Source of the DNA: Beijerinckiaceae bacterium
GTDB lineage: Bacteria; Pseudomonadota; Alphaproteobacteria; Rhizobiales; Beijerinckiaceae
DNA: 64,000 bases
Assembly (NCBI GenBank): GCA_019753285.1
Contig: JAIELD010000008.1
Span: 51,783 to 115,782 of the forward strand
Direction of reading: 5' to 3'
The notes under the pieces are model-generated. The model was not told the DNA's origin, did no database searches, and worked only from the letters and a program-made list of their open reading frames with translations. Shown piece by piece: positions 49,947 through 58,609 of the stretch. A program made the translations under genes and the position numbers. Each line of letters starts with the position of its first letter. Positions within the stretch are counted from its first letter, which is position 1.

Positions 49947-51428
49947 ATGCAGGCAGGTTCATCGACACAGGCTAGCAAGGGCAGCATTCTGGTTGCCGAT
50001 GACGATACCGCGATCAGGACGGTGGTGAGCCAGGCGCTGACCCGGGCGGGCTATGAGGTGCGCGCGACAGGCACCGCAGGCATGCTCTGGCGCTGGGTCC
50101 AGAACGGCGATGGCGAACTCATCATCACCGACGTCGTGATGCCTGACGAGAACGCATTCGATCTCATTCCGCGCATCCGGAACTTTAGGCCCGATCTGCC
50201 GATCATCGTGATGAGCGCTCAGAACACGTTCATGACCGCGATCAAGGCAAGCGAGCGCGGTGCGTATGATTACCTGCCCAAACCATTCGACCTCAACGAG
50301 CTGCTCGGCATCGTCGGCCGCGCCATGTCGGAGCCGAAAAACCGCAGCCTGCAGGTCGAGACCATCGCGCAGGACGAAATTCCGCTCGTGGGCCGTTCGC
50401 CCGCGATGCAGGATATTTACCGCATTCTCGCACGCCTGATGCAGACCGACCTCACGGTGATGATCAACGGCGAGTCGGGCACCGGCAAGGAGCTCGTTGC
50501 CCGCGCACTGCATGATTTCGGCAAGCGCAAGCGCGGCCCGTTCGTGGCGATCAACATGGCGGCGATCCCGCGCGAACTGATCGAGTCCGAATTGTTCGGA
50601 CACGAGAAGGGCGCGTTCACCGGTGCCAATGCCCGCAGCTCGGGCCGCTTCGAGCAGGCGCAAGGCGGCACGCTGTTTCTCGACGAGATCGGCGACATGC
50701 CGATGGAGGCTCAGACCCGCCTGCTTCGCGTGCTGCAGCAGGGTGAATACACGACGGTGGGTGGCCGTACCCCGATCAAGACCGATGTGCGCATCGTGGC
50801 GGCCACCAACAAGGATCTCGGCGGGCAGATCGCTGCAGGTGCATTTCGCGAGGACTTGTTCTATCGCCTCAACGTCGTCCCGATCCGCCTTCCGGCTCTC
50901 CGCGAGCGCGCGGGCGACGTGCCGGATCTCGTGCGGCATTTCTTCATCATCGCCGAGAAGGAAGGCCTGCCACGCAAGCACATCGACCAGGAAGCGCTTG
51001 CCCGCCTCAAGGCCTATTCCTGGCCAGGCAACGTTCGCGAGCTTGAAAACCTCGTCCGCCGCCTGGCGGCTCTCTGCCCGCAGGAGACCATCACCGCGCC
51101 GATCATCGAGGCGGAGCTCTCGACCGATCATCGTCATGTCAGCACGCCGGCCGCCAGCGCCGTCAACGCGAATTATCCGACCGACAATCTGCCGATGATG
51201 ATCGAGAGACATCTCACGGAATATTTCGGCCGTTTCGGCGAGGAGTTGCCGCCGGACGGGCTCTATGACCGAATCATTCGCGAATTGGAGCTTCCGCTCA
51301 TCAGCGTCACGCTCGCCGCGACGCGGGGCAACCAGATCAAGGCCGCCGAACTCCTCGGCCTCAACCGGAACACGCTGCGCAAGAAGATCCGCGACCTCGA
51401 TATCCGCGTCGTTCGCAGCCTAGCCTGA
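49947..51428 (+). CDS. ntrC: Nitrogen regulation response regulator NtrC
   Basis: Sigma-54-dependent activator of nitrogen-scavenging genes. 493 residues: a receiver domain with phospho-acceptor D62 ('ITDVVMPDE'), an AAA+ domain with Walker A 'GESGTGKE' (175-182) and an intact GAFTGA loop (222-227) for sigma-54 contact, and a C-terminal Fis-type helix-turn-helix ('[21 protein letters not shown]' in parts). The DNA-binding region and the AAA+ core are complete, so it should be a functional activator. Confidence 0.97.
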   Translation: MQAGSSTQASKGSILVADDDTAIRTVVSQALTRAGYEVRATGTAGMLWRWVQNGDGELIITDVVMPDENAFDLIPRIRNFRPDLPIIVMSAQNTFMTAIKASERGAYDYLPKPFDLNELLGIVGRAMSEPKNRSLQVETIAQDEIPLVGRSPAMQDIYRILARLMQTDLTVMINGESGTGKELVARALHDFGKRKRGPFVAINMAAIPRELIESELFGHEKGAFTGANARSSGRFEQAQGGTLFLDEIGDMPMEAQTRLLRVLQQGEYTTVGGRTPIKTDVRIVAATNKDLGGQIAAGAFREDLFYRLNVVPIRLPALRERAGDVPDLVRHFFIIAEKEGLPRKHIDQEALARLKAYSWPGNVRELENLVRRLAALCPQETITAPIIEAELSTDHRHVSTPAASAVNANYPTDNLPMMIERHLTEYFGRFGEELPPDGLYDRIIRELELPLISVTLAATRGNQIKAAELLGLNRNTLRKKIRDLDIRVVRSLA

Positions 51429-51443
51429 TATTGGTGCACAATA
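51429..51443. promoter_or_regulatory. Inverted repeat between ntrC and ntrY
   Basis: TATTG-GTGCA-CAATA is a 5-bp dyad around GTGCA, directly after the ntrC stop and about 100 bases before ntrY. It includes a GGTGCA half-site like that of NtrC binding sites, but the second half-site at proper spacing is missing. Confidence 0.25.
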
Positions 51444-51539
51444 GCAACAATTCTCGTGGCTCTGCCCGATAAATGTCGCAATTTGACAACAGTTCTGCTA
51501 GTTGAAACTGTCGCGGCGGGCCCATTCTGACGGTCACCC

Positions 51540-53861
51540 ATGTTCGCCGACAGCAAGCGCAGGCCGTTCTTGAACCAGAAGACCGACAAACAGGAAAGTC
51601 GTGACGGCGAGCGCAAGACAGGCTTCTTCGGCCCGCTGATCGTCATTCTGTCGCTGGTCTCGGCGCTTGTCAGCTTCCTCATCGTCAGCGGCATCACGCC
51701 GATCGCTCCGACGCGTGACATCGTCTCGGCCGTGCTCGCGGTCAATGGCTGCCTCATATTCGCGCTGCTCGTCATCGTCACGCTGGAGACCCGCAGCGTG
51801 CTGCGTGCACGCCGTGCCGGGCAGGCGGGCTCGAGGCTTCACACCAGCGTCGTCACGCTGTTCTCGATCGTCGCGGCCGTGCCCGCCATCATGCTCGCCG
51901 TCACAGCGTCGATCACGCTCGACCGCGCTCTCCAGCCGTGGTTTTTCGGGCCTATCCGCTCGGTTGTCGAAGGATCCTCGAACTTCGCGCGCGCCTTCGT
52001 CGATCTGCAATGCGTCAGCCTTCAGCGCGACGTGCTCGGCCTCGCCACCGATATTGATCGTTTCATGACCATCCGTGTGCAGCAGGACGAGAATAAGCTG
52101 CTCTTCAACGAGAACCGGCCGTTCTTCGTGCAGTTCATCCTGCCGCGCGTCGGGGCCCAGCAGTTTTCGCACGCCTCGATCATCGATCATGAAGGCAACG
52201 TCATCCAGAGCATCCTCGACAATCCGTTCGATCCGCCGAGCAAGCCGGTCGAGCAGGAATTCGCTGCGGCGATCAGCGAGCGTCCCGGCTGCACGGTCCT
52301 CGACGTCGCGAAACCTCTTCGCGCGGTGCGGAAACTCTTCAATCTCGAAGACGCCTATCTCTTCGTGACGCGCCCCGTCGATCCGCTCACCAACGAGTTC
52401 TTTCAGAATTCGGAGGCGGCTGTCGTCGAATATCAACGTCTCGACCGCGTGCGCGAGGTGCGGCAGATGGACTTCATCGTGATGTATGGGGTCATCACGC
52501 TCATCATGCTGCTCGTCGCGGTCTGGCTCGGCCTCAACTTCGCCAACAGGCTCGTAGCGCCGGTGCGTCGGCTGATCTACGCGACGGACGAGGTCGCGCT
52601 CGGCAATTATTATGTCCAGGTGCCGGTTCGCAAAGCCGATGGCGATCTTGCCCATCTCGGCGCGACCTTCAACAAGATGACGGCCGAGCTGCGCGGCCAG
52701 CACAACAAGCTGACCAATGCCGCTCAACTCATCGATAGCCGCCGCCGCTTTACCGAAGCTGTGCTTTCCGGAGTGCCGGCCGGGGTGATCGGCCTCGACG
52801 AGGCCGGGCGCATCACGGTGACCAACCCGACGGCCAACCGGCTGCTGTCGAGTCAGCCGGCACCCTATACCGGGCAGTTTCTCGGCACGCTCATCCCGGA
52901 ACTTGCACCGTTGATCGACGATGCGGTCGGGGGCAGGCAACGGCTGTTGCAGGCGCAGATCAGCCTCCTCAACGGCGGCGTCGAACAGACCATCAATGTC
53001 CGCGTCACGAGCGAGCAGGCAGCCGGAAAGATCCGAGGGTTTGTCGTGACGCTCGATGACATCAGCGATCTTGTCAGCGCCCAGCGGACATCCGCCTGGG
53101 CGGATGTCGCCCGGCGTATTGCGCACGAGATCAAGAACCCGCTGACGCCCATCCAGCTTTCGGCCGAGCGTATCAAGCGGAAATACGGGCGCGTCATCGT
53201 CGAGGACCGGGAGATTTTCGACCAGTGCACCGATACGATCGTGCGGCAGGTCGAGGACATCAAGCGCATGGTCGATGAATTCTCGTCATTCGCCCGCATG
53301 CCGAAGCCTCAGCTTGGCGAGGACGATCTCGTCGAGTGCATCAAGCAGGTCATGTTCCTCACGCGGATCGGCTATCCCGAGGTCGCCTTCGAGGAGCGTT
53401 TGCCGGACCATCCCATCCGCGCGAAGTTCGACCGCCGCCTCATCAGCCAGGCCGTGACCAACATTCTCAAGAACGCAACCGAGGGCATTTCGGCAGTGCC
53501 CGAAAACGCGGACGGGAAGGGGCTCGTGAAGCTGACATTGTCGCTAGAGGGTGACGGTCTTGCCGTGATCGACATCATCGACAACGGCAAGGGCTTCCCG
53601 GTCGAGCAGCGACGCCGCCTGCTCGAGCCTTACATGACGACGCGCGAAGGCGGCACCGGGCTCGGACTGCCGATCGTCGCGAAAATTTTCGAGGAACATG
53701 GCGGCGGGATTGAACTTCTCGACAATCCCGAAGTTGAGCACGGCGGACGCGGCGCGCGCGTCAAGCTGTGGTTTCCCGCCCAATCCATTTCAACGTCGGA
53801 CGCCCAGACTGCCGACGCCCCCACTGTATTGCCAGAAAAGTCCATGGAAAAACAAACATGA
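51540..53861 (+). CDS. ntrY: Nitrogen regulation sensor histidine kinase NtrY
   Basis: Membrane sensor kinase, 773 residues. Three membrane helices lie at about 30-52, 62-82 and 103-125, followed by a periplasmic sensor region to about 310, a fourth helix, a HAMP domain ('NRLVAPVRRLIYATDEVALGN' in parts), a PAS domain at about 400-510, H529 in '[11 protein letters not shown]', and a HATPase domain ('NILKNATEGI', 'DNGKGFP', 'GGTGLGLPIV'). It phosphorylates NtrX; the pair links nitrogen status with redox and envelope control in alphaproteobacteria. The stop overlaps ntrX by 4 bases. Confidence 0.95.
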   Translation: MFADSKRRPFLNQKTDKQESRDGERKTGFFGPLIVILSLVSALVSFLIVSGITPIAPTRDIVSAVLAVNGCLIFALLVIVTLETRSVLRARRAGQAGSRLHTSVVTLFSIVAAVPAIMLAVTASITLDRALQPWFFGPIRSVVEGSSNFARAFVDLQCVSLQRDVLGLATDIDRFMTIRVQQDENKLLFNENRPFFVQFILPRVGAQQFSHASIIDHEGNVIQSILDNPFDPPSKPVEQEFAAAISERPGCTVLDVAKPLRAVRKLFNLEDAYLFVTRPVDPLTNEFFQNSEAAVVEYQRLDRVREVRQMDFIVMYGVITLIMLLVAVWLGLNFANRLVAPVRRLIYATDEVALGNYYVQVPVRKADGDLAHLGATFNKMTAELRGQHNKLTNAAQLIDSRRRFTEAVLSGVPAGVIGLDEAGRITVTNPTANRLLSSQPAPYTGQFLGTLIPELAPLIDDAVGGRQRLLQAQISLLNGGVEQTINVRVTSEQAAGKIRGFVVTLDDISDLVSAQRTSAWADVARRIAHEIKNPLTPIQLSAERIKRKYGRVIVEDREIFDQCTDTIVRQVEDIKRMVDEFSSFARMPKPQLGEDDLVECIKQVMFLTRIGYPEVAFEERLPDHPIRAKFDRRLISQAVTNILKNATEGISAVPENADGKGLVKLTLSLEGDGLAVIDIIDNGKGFPVEQRRRLLEPYMTTREGGTGLGLPIVAKIFEEHGGGIELLDNPEVEHGGRGARVKLWFPAQSISTSDAQTADAPTVLPEKSMEKQT

Positions 53862-55225
53862 GCAGCGACATCCTCATAATCGACGATGAGGCAGACATCC
53901 GCGAATTGGTGGCGGGCATCCTGCAGGACGAAGGCTACCGCACCCGCACCGCCGGCGGGGCGGACGAGGCGATCGCCGAAATCCAGAAGCGCCGCCCGCA
54001 ACTCATTTTCCTCGATATCTGGCTGCAGGGCAGCCGTCTCGACGGTTTGCAGCTTCTCGACATCATCAAGCAAATGCATCCAGACCTTGCCGTGGTGATG
54101 ATCTCCGGCCATGGCAATATCGAGACAGCGGTCGCCGCGATCCGAAAGGGCGCTTACGATTTCATCGAGAAGCCGTTCAAGGCGGATCGTCTCGTTCTGG
54201 TGGCGCAGCGCGCGCTGGAGACCTCCACGCTGCGCCGCGAGATCAAGGAACTGCGCACGCGCGCCGGCCAGGCGGAGCGCATCGTCGGCCGCTCGACGGT
54301 GATCAACCAGTTGAGGAGCCAGATCGAGCGGGTCGCGCCGACCAATGCGCGCGTGCTCATCACCGGTGCGCCGGGAACGGGCAAGGAACTCGCGGCGCGC
54401 TCACTCCACGCGGCGTCCGCCCGCAGCAGCGGGCCTTTCGTCGTCATCAACGCCGCGACCATCACGCCCGAGCGCATGGAGGAGGCGCTGTTCGGCGTCG
54501 AGGGCGGCGATGGCCGCACCCGCGTCACAGGCTCGCTCGAAGAGGCGCATGGCGGCACGCTCTACATCGACGAAGTCTCGGACATGCCGAAGGAGACGCA
54601 GGGCAAGATCCTGCGCGTGCTCACCGACCAGAATTTCCAGCGGATCGGCGGCGGGACGCGTGTGTTCGTGGACGTGCGCATCGTATCATCGTCGAGCCGC
54701 GACCTCGCTGCTGAAATTCAGGCCGGAAATTTCCGCGAAGACCTGTTCCACAGGCTTGGCGTCGTGCCGCTCTACGTGCCGAGCCTCGCGGAGCGGCGCG
54801 AGGACATCATCGAGCTCATCGAACATTTCATGGAGCAGATTTCGGCTTCAAGCGGCTTGCCGCCGCGCAAGATCGGCGCCGATGCGCTGGCCATTCTTCA
54901 GTCGCATGACTGGCCGGGCAATATCCGCCAGCTACGCAACAACATCGAACGACTGATGATCATGGCAGCGGGCGATCCGGACGCCGAGGTAACCGCCGAG
55001 ATGCTGCCGCAGGACATCGGCAGCGGCTTGCCGCCGCTCCCTGCCGGGGCAGGCGGCGAGAAGCTGCTGGGCCTCGCCTTGAGGGATGCGAGAGAAATCT
55101 TCGAGCGCGAATATCTGATCGCTCAGATCAACCGTTTCGGGGGCAACATCTCGCGCACGTCCGAGTTCATCGGAATGGAGCGTTCGGCTCTCCACAGGAA
55201 GCTCAAATCGCTCGGGGTTGGTTGA
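53858..55225 (+). CDS. ntrX: Nitrogen regulation response regulator NtrX
   Basis: NtrC-family regulator, 455 residues. It has a receiver domain with D53 ('IFLDIWLQGSR'), an AAA+ domain with Walker A 'GAPGTGKE' (170-177) and 'LYIDEVSDMP', and a C-terminal Fis-type helix-turn-helix. The sigma-54 contact loop GAFTGA is absent: after 'LFG' (211-213) the sequence is 'VEGGDGRTRVTGSLEEA'. It therefore cannot act as a classical sigma-54 activator and more likely represses or activates sigma-70 promoters. The ATG at 53858 overlaps the ntrY stop; upstream codons are ntrY shadow. Confidence 0.95.
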   Translation: MSSDILIIDDEADIRELVAGILQDEGYRTRTAGGADEAIAEIQKRRPQLIFLDIWLQGSRLDGLQLLDIIKQMHPDLAVVMISGHGNIETAVAAIRKGAYDFIEKPFKADRLVLVAQRALETSTLRREIKELRTRAGQAERIVGRSTVINQLRSQIERVAPTNARVLITGAPGTGKELAARSLHAASARSSGPFVVINAATITPERMEEALFGVEGGDGRTRVTGSLEEAHGGTLYIDEVSDMPKETQGKILRVLTDQNFQRIGGGTRVFVDVRIVSSSSRDLAAEIQAGNFREDLFHRLGVVPLYVPSLAERREDIIELIEHFMEQISASSGLPPRKIGADALAILQSHDWPGNIRQLRNNIERLMIMAAGDPDAEVTAEMLPQDIGSGLPPLPAGAGGEKLLGLALRDAREIFEREYLIAQINRFGGNISRTSEFIGMERSALHRKLKSLGVG

Positions 55226-55265
55226 AATGCGCCTTCAAGGCCTGTTTTTCGCTCCGAAAATGCAG

Positions 55266-55328
55266 TTTGCGCCAGAAAGGGCGAAAAACGCGCAGTTGTG
55301 CCGACAATCTTGCGCTTTGCGCCACAAA
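55266..55328. repeat. Paired 13-base direct repeats in the hfq promoter region
   Basis: TTTGCGCCAGAAA (55266-55278) and TTTGCGCCACAAA (55316-55328) differ at one base and are exactly 50 bases apart, near five helical turns. The second copy fills the spacer of the proposed hfq promoter, which fits a regulator site. Confidence 0.5.
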
Positions 55329-55338
55329 CACGTATCAA
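55310..55338 (+). promoter_or_regulatory. Candidate sigma-70 promoter of hfq
   Basis: TTGCGC (55310-55315) and TATCAA (55333-55338) are separated by 17 bases, about 95 bases before the hfq ATG. The boxes are imperfect but have ideal spacing. The 207-base gap after ntrX suggests that hfq has its own promoter. Confidence 0.4.
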
Positions 55339-55432
55339 CTCAATGACATAACGCGTGGAGATGTGCGCGGGTCAGCATCGGGCCCGAGCGGGGCGGACCT
55401 CTCCCGATCATAAAGAAAGACAGGCAAATTCA

Positions 55433-55690
55433 ATGGCTGCAGATCGAAACCAAAACTTGCAGGACACGTTTCTCAACTATGTCCGCAAACAGAAAATGCC
55501 GCTGACCATCTTTCTCGTCAACGGCGTAAAACTTCAGGGCGTCGTTACCTGGTTTGACAATTTCTGCGTGTTGCTTCGGCGCGACGGGCACTCCCAGCTC
55601 GTCTACAAACACGCCATCTCGACGATCATGCCAGGCGGCCCGATCCAGCTTTTCGAAGGTCATGAGGAGCCGGGCTCCGACCGGCTTTGA
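55433..55690 (+). CDS. hfq: RNA chaperone Hfq
   Basis: Hexameric Sm-like protein that pairs small RNAs with mRNAs. 85 residues, with Sm1 ('[15 protein letters not shown]' in parts) and Sm2 ('[12 protein letters not shown]'), and the N-terminal '[14 protein letters not shown]'. The C-terminal tail is short, as in alphaproteobacteria. The start at 55433 is the canonical one; earlier in-frame codons are not homologous. The hflX gene that often follows hfq in this group is not present here. Confidence 0.98.
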   Translation: MAADRNQNLQDTFLNYVRKQKMPLTIFLVNGVKLQGVVTWFDNFCVLLRRDGHSQLVYKHAISTIMPGGPIQLFEGHEEPGSDRL

Positions 55691-55843
55691 TGACGCGGGT
55701 CTTGCGCATTGCAAGCTGGACGCACTGTCTGATCGATGTCTTTTTTGGCCGCATTTGCGCTTTATCTCTGCGGCATGTCGCGTTGTTGTCTATGTGAACG
55801 ACATTTCTAGCCCGGCGTGACAGTCTGTCAGATGGAGAAATCG

Positions 55844-57292
55844 ATGGTTGGGTTGCGGCGTGATTGGCCAAGAAGTGCGTTGCTGCAGAGCCTGAAGGCT
55901 GTGCTTGTCGCCGGTGCCCTCGCTCTTTCCTGCGCCACGGCGCATGTTTCACCGGCAACGGCGCAGGATCGGCAAGCGCCGCAGAGCAAGGCGGAAGTGA
56001 CGTTGTCCTTCGCGCCCGTCGTCAGGAAGATCGCCGGCTCCGTCGTCAACGTCTACGGGTCGCGGCGCGAGACGCGAGCCCGCAACGCGCTGTTCGACGA
56101 TCCGGTATTCCGCGAATTCTTCGGCGGTGGCCCGAGCCAGGAGCGTGTTCAGCAATCGGTCGGCTCAGGTGTGATCGTCTCGCCCGAAGGCATCGTCGTC
56201 ACCAATCATCATGTCATCGAGGGCATGACCGAGGTCAAGGTCGCGCTCGCCGACAAGCGTGAATTCGAGGCGGACATTGTCTTGCGCGATCCGCGCACCG
56301 ATCTGGCCGTGCTGCGCATCAAGACCAGCGAGAAGCTCGCCTCGATCGAAATCGGCGATTCCGACCAGCTTGAGGTGGGCGATATCGTGCTGGCGGTCGG
56401 CAACCCGTTCGGCGTCGGCCAGACGGTCACCCAAGGCATCGTGTCGGCGCTCGCCCGCACGCAGGTCGGCATTTCGGACTACCAGTTCTTCATCCAGACC
56501 GATGCCGCGATCAACCCCGGCAACTCCGGCGGCGCGCTGGTGGACATGCAGGGGCGGCTCGTCGGCATCAACACTGCGATCTTCTCGCGCTCGGGCGGCA
56601 ATCAGGGCATCGGCTTCGCCATTCCGGCCAACATGCTGAAACTCGTGGTGCAGAGCGCGCGAAACGGCGTCAACACAGTCGTGCGTCCGTGGTTTGGCGC
56701 GCGTCTGCAGGCGGTCGGCACGGATGTCGCGGAAGGGCTGGGCCTGTCGCGGCCTGCCGGCGCGCTGGTCGTGAGCGTCGTCGGCAAGGGGCCTGCAGCG
56801 GAGGCTGGCATCAGGCGCGGCGACGTCATCACGGCAGTCGACGGCATCGAGATCGACGACCCCGATGCGTTCGGCTACCGGTACGCCACCAAAGGCACGA
56901 GCGGTAAGGTCAACCTCTCGATCGTGCGCGGCGGCAACAAGATGACCGTGTCGGTCTCGCTCCAGACCGCGCCGGAGACGCCGGCTCGCGATCTCGTCAA
57001 GCTGCGCGGCAATACGCCGTTCTCGGGGGCGTCCATCGCCAACATCTCGCCACGTGTCGCTGAGGAGATTTCATTGACGACGGACCTCACCGGCGTCGTT
57101 GTCACCGATGTCGAGCCTGGCACCATCGCCTATCAGCTCGGCTTTCAGAAGGGCGACATCATCCTCAGCGTCAACAATGAGACGGTTGAAACGACGAAGG
57201 ATATGGAGCGTGTCCTTAGAGGCCGCTCGGCCTATTGGCGCGTGTCGATCAATCGCGGCGGGCAGGTGATCAATACCGTGTTCGGCGGCTAG
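55844..57292 (+). CDS. Do-like (DegP/HtrA) periplasmic serine endoprotease
   Basis: Periplasmic quality-control protease, 482 residues. Signal peptide at about 1-41 ('ATAQD'), protease domain with triad H123 ('TNHHVIEG'), D153 ('RTDLAVLRI') and S228 ('NPGNSGGAL'), then two PDZ domains at about 275-365 and 400-480. It is the shorter DegQ/DegS-like two-PDZ form. The ATG at 55844 has GGAG 7 bases upstream; an ATG at 55832 and a GTG at 55817 are alternatives. The stop codon abuts the GTG start of rarA. Confidence 0.94.
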   Translation: MVGLRRDWPRSALLQSLKAVLVAGALALSCATAHVSPATAQDRQAPQSKAEVTLSFAPVVRKIAGSVVNVYGSRRETRARNALFDDPVFREFFGGGPSQERVQQSVGSGVIVSPEGIVVTNHHVIEGMTEVKVALADKREFEADIVLRDPRTDLAVLRIKTSEKLASIEIGDSDQLEVGDIVLAVGNPFGVGQTVTQGIVSALARTQVGISDYQFFIQTDAAINPGNSGGALVDMQGRLVGINTAIFSRSGGNQGIGFAIPANMLKLVVQSARNGVNTVVRPWFGARLQAVGTDVAEGLGLSRPAGALVVSVVGKGPAAEAGIRRGDVITAVDGIEIDDPDAFGYRYATKGTSGKVNLSIVRGGNKMTVSVSLQTAPETPARDLVKLRGNTPFSGASIANISPRVAEEISLTTDLTGVVVTDVEPGTIAYQLGFQKGDIILSVNNETVETTKDMERVLRGRSAYWRVSINRGGQVINTVFGG

Positions 57293-58603
57293 GTGAGCGA
57301 CCTCTTCGAAGCCTCGGGTCTCTCCGCCGCCGCGCCGCGGCCGCTCGCAGATCGCCTTCGTCCCGCGACCCTCGCCGATATCGTCGGGCAGGACCATCTC
57401 ACCGGCGAGGATGGCTCTCTGACCCGCATGCTGCGCTCAGGCACGCTCGGGTCGCTCGTCTTCTGGGGACCGCCCGGCACTGGCAAGACAACCGCGGCGC
57501 GGCTGCTTGCACGTGAGACCAGTCTTCATTTCGAGCAGATTTCGGCGATTTTCTCGGGCATCGCCGATCTGAAAAAGGTTTTCGAGGCTGCACGGGGTCG
57601 CCGTCTTGCAGGGCACGGCACGCTTCTGTTTGTCGATGAGATCCATCGCTTCAACCGGACGCAGCAGGACAGCTTTCTTCCCGTCATGGAGGATGGCACG
57701 ATCACGCTCATCGGTGCGACGACCGAAAATCCATCCTTCGCACTCAACGCCGCGCTGTTGTCCCGGGCTCGCGTCCTCACCTTCAAGGCGCTGACGCTGG
57801 AAGCCGTCGAGCGGCTGTTCAGCCGGGCTGAGGCTGCGGAAGGGCGAATTCTCCCTTTGACAAGCGAGGCGCGAGACACATTGGCCATGATGGCTGACGG
57901 TGATGGCCGGGCAGCGCTGACGCTGGTCGAGGATTTGTGGCGTGCGACGAGCGACGACGACATGCTGGATGTCGCTGCGCTGTCCGCGACCATGCAGCGC
58001 CGCGCGCCGATCTACGACAAGTCACAGGACGGCCATTACAACCTGATATCGGCCCTGCACAAATCGGTGCGCGGCTCCGACCCCGATGCGGCGCTCTATT
58101 ACTTCTGCCGCATGGTCGATGCGGGCGAAGATCCGTTGTTCCTCGCGCGCCGGCTGGTGCGCATGGCGTCCGAAGACATCGGCAACGCCGATCCGAACGC
58201 TCTGCGCGTCGCGCTCGACGCCAAGGAAGCCTATGATTTTCTCGGCAGCCCCGAGGGCGAGCTCGCTCTGGCCCAATGCGTCGCCTACCTGGCGACCGCG
58301 CCGAAATCCAACGCCGTCTATAAGGCGTTCAAGTCAGCGATGCGCGTCGCCAAGGAAGGCGGATCGCAGATGCCGCCAAGCACGATCCTCAATGCTCCGA
58401 CGAAGTTCATGCGGGAGGAGGGCTATGGCGAGGGTTATCGCTACGATCACGACGAGCCGGACGCTTTCTCAGGCCAGGCGTATCTGCCGGAGAGCCTCAG
58501 AGGGAAGACGTTCTACCATCCCGCGGAGCGCGGCTTCGAGCGCGAGATCGGCAAGCGTCTCGAATGGTGGGCGAAGCTGCGCCGCGAACGCGGCCAAGGC
58601 TAA
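57293..58603 (+). CDS. rarA: Replication-associated recombination protein A
   Basis: AAA+ ATPase (MgsA/WRNIP1 family) acting at stalled replication forks. 436 residues: Walker A 'GPPGTGKT' (59-66), Walker B 'LLFVDEIHRFN', sensor 1 'IGATTENPSF', and a C-terminal tetramerisation domain ('YRYDHDEPDAFSGQAYLP' in parts). The GTG start follows the protease stop with no gap, so translation is coupled. In related genomes crcB and rluC follow directly; here a minus-strand pair intervenes. Confidence 0.96.
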   Translation: MSDLFEASGLSAAAPRPLADRLRPATLADIVGQDHLTGEDGSLTRMLRSGTLGSLVFWGPPGTGKTTAARLLARETSLHFEQISAIFSGIADLKKVFEAARGRRLAGHGTLLFVDEIHRFNRTQQDSFLPVMEDGTITLIGATTENPSFALNAALLSRARVLTFKALTLEAVERLFSRAEAAEGRILPLTSEARDTLAMMADGDGRAALTLVEDLWRATSDDDMLDVAALSATMQRRAPIYDKSQDGHYNLISALHKSVRGSDPDAALYYFCRMVDAGEDPLFLARRLVRMASEDIGNADPNALRVALDAKEAYDFLGSPEGELALAQCVAYLATAPKSNAVYKAFKSAMRVAKEGGSQMPPSTILNAPTKFMREEGYGEGYRYDHDEPDAFSGQAYLPESLRGKTFYHPAERGFEREIGKRLEWWAKLRRERGQG

Positions 58604-58609
58604 GCCTGA

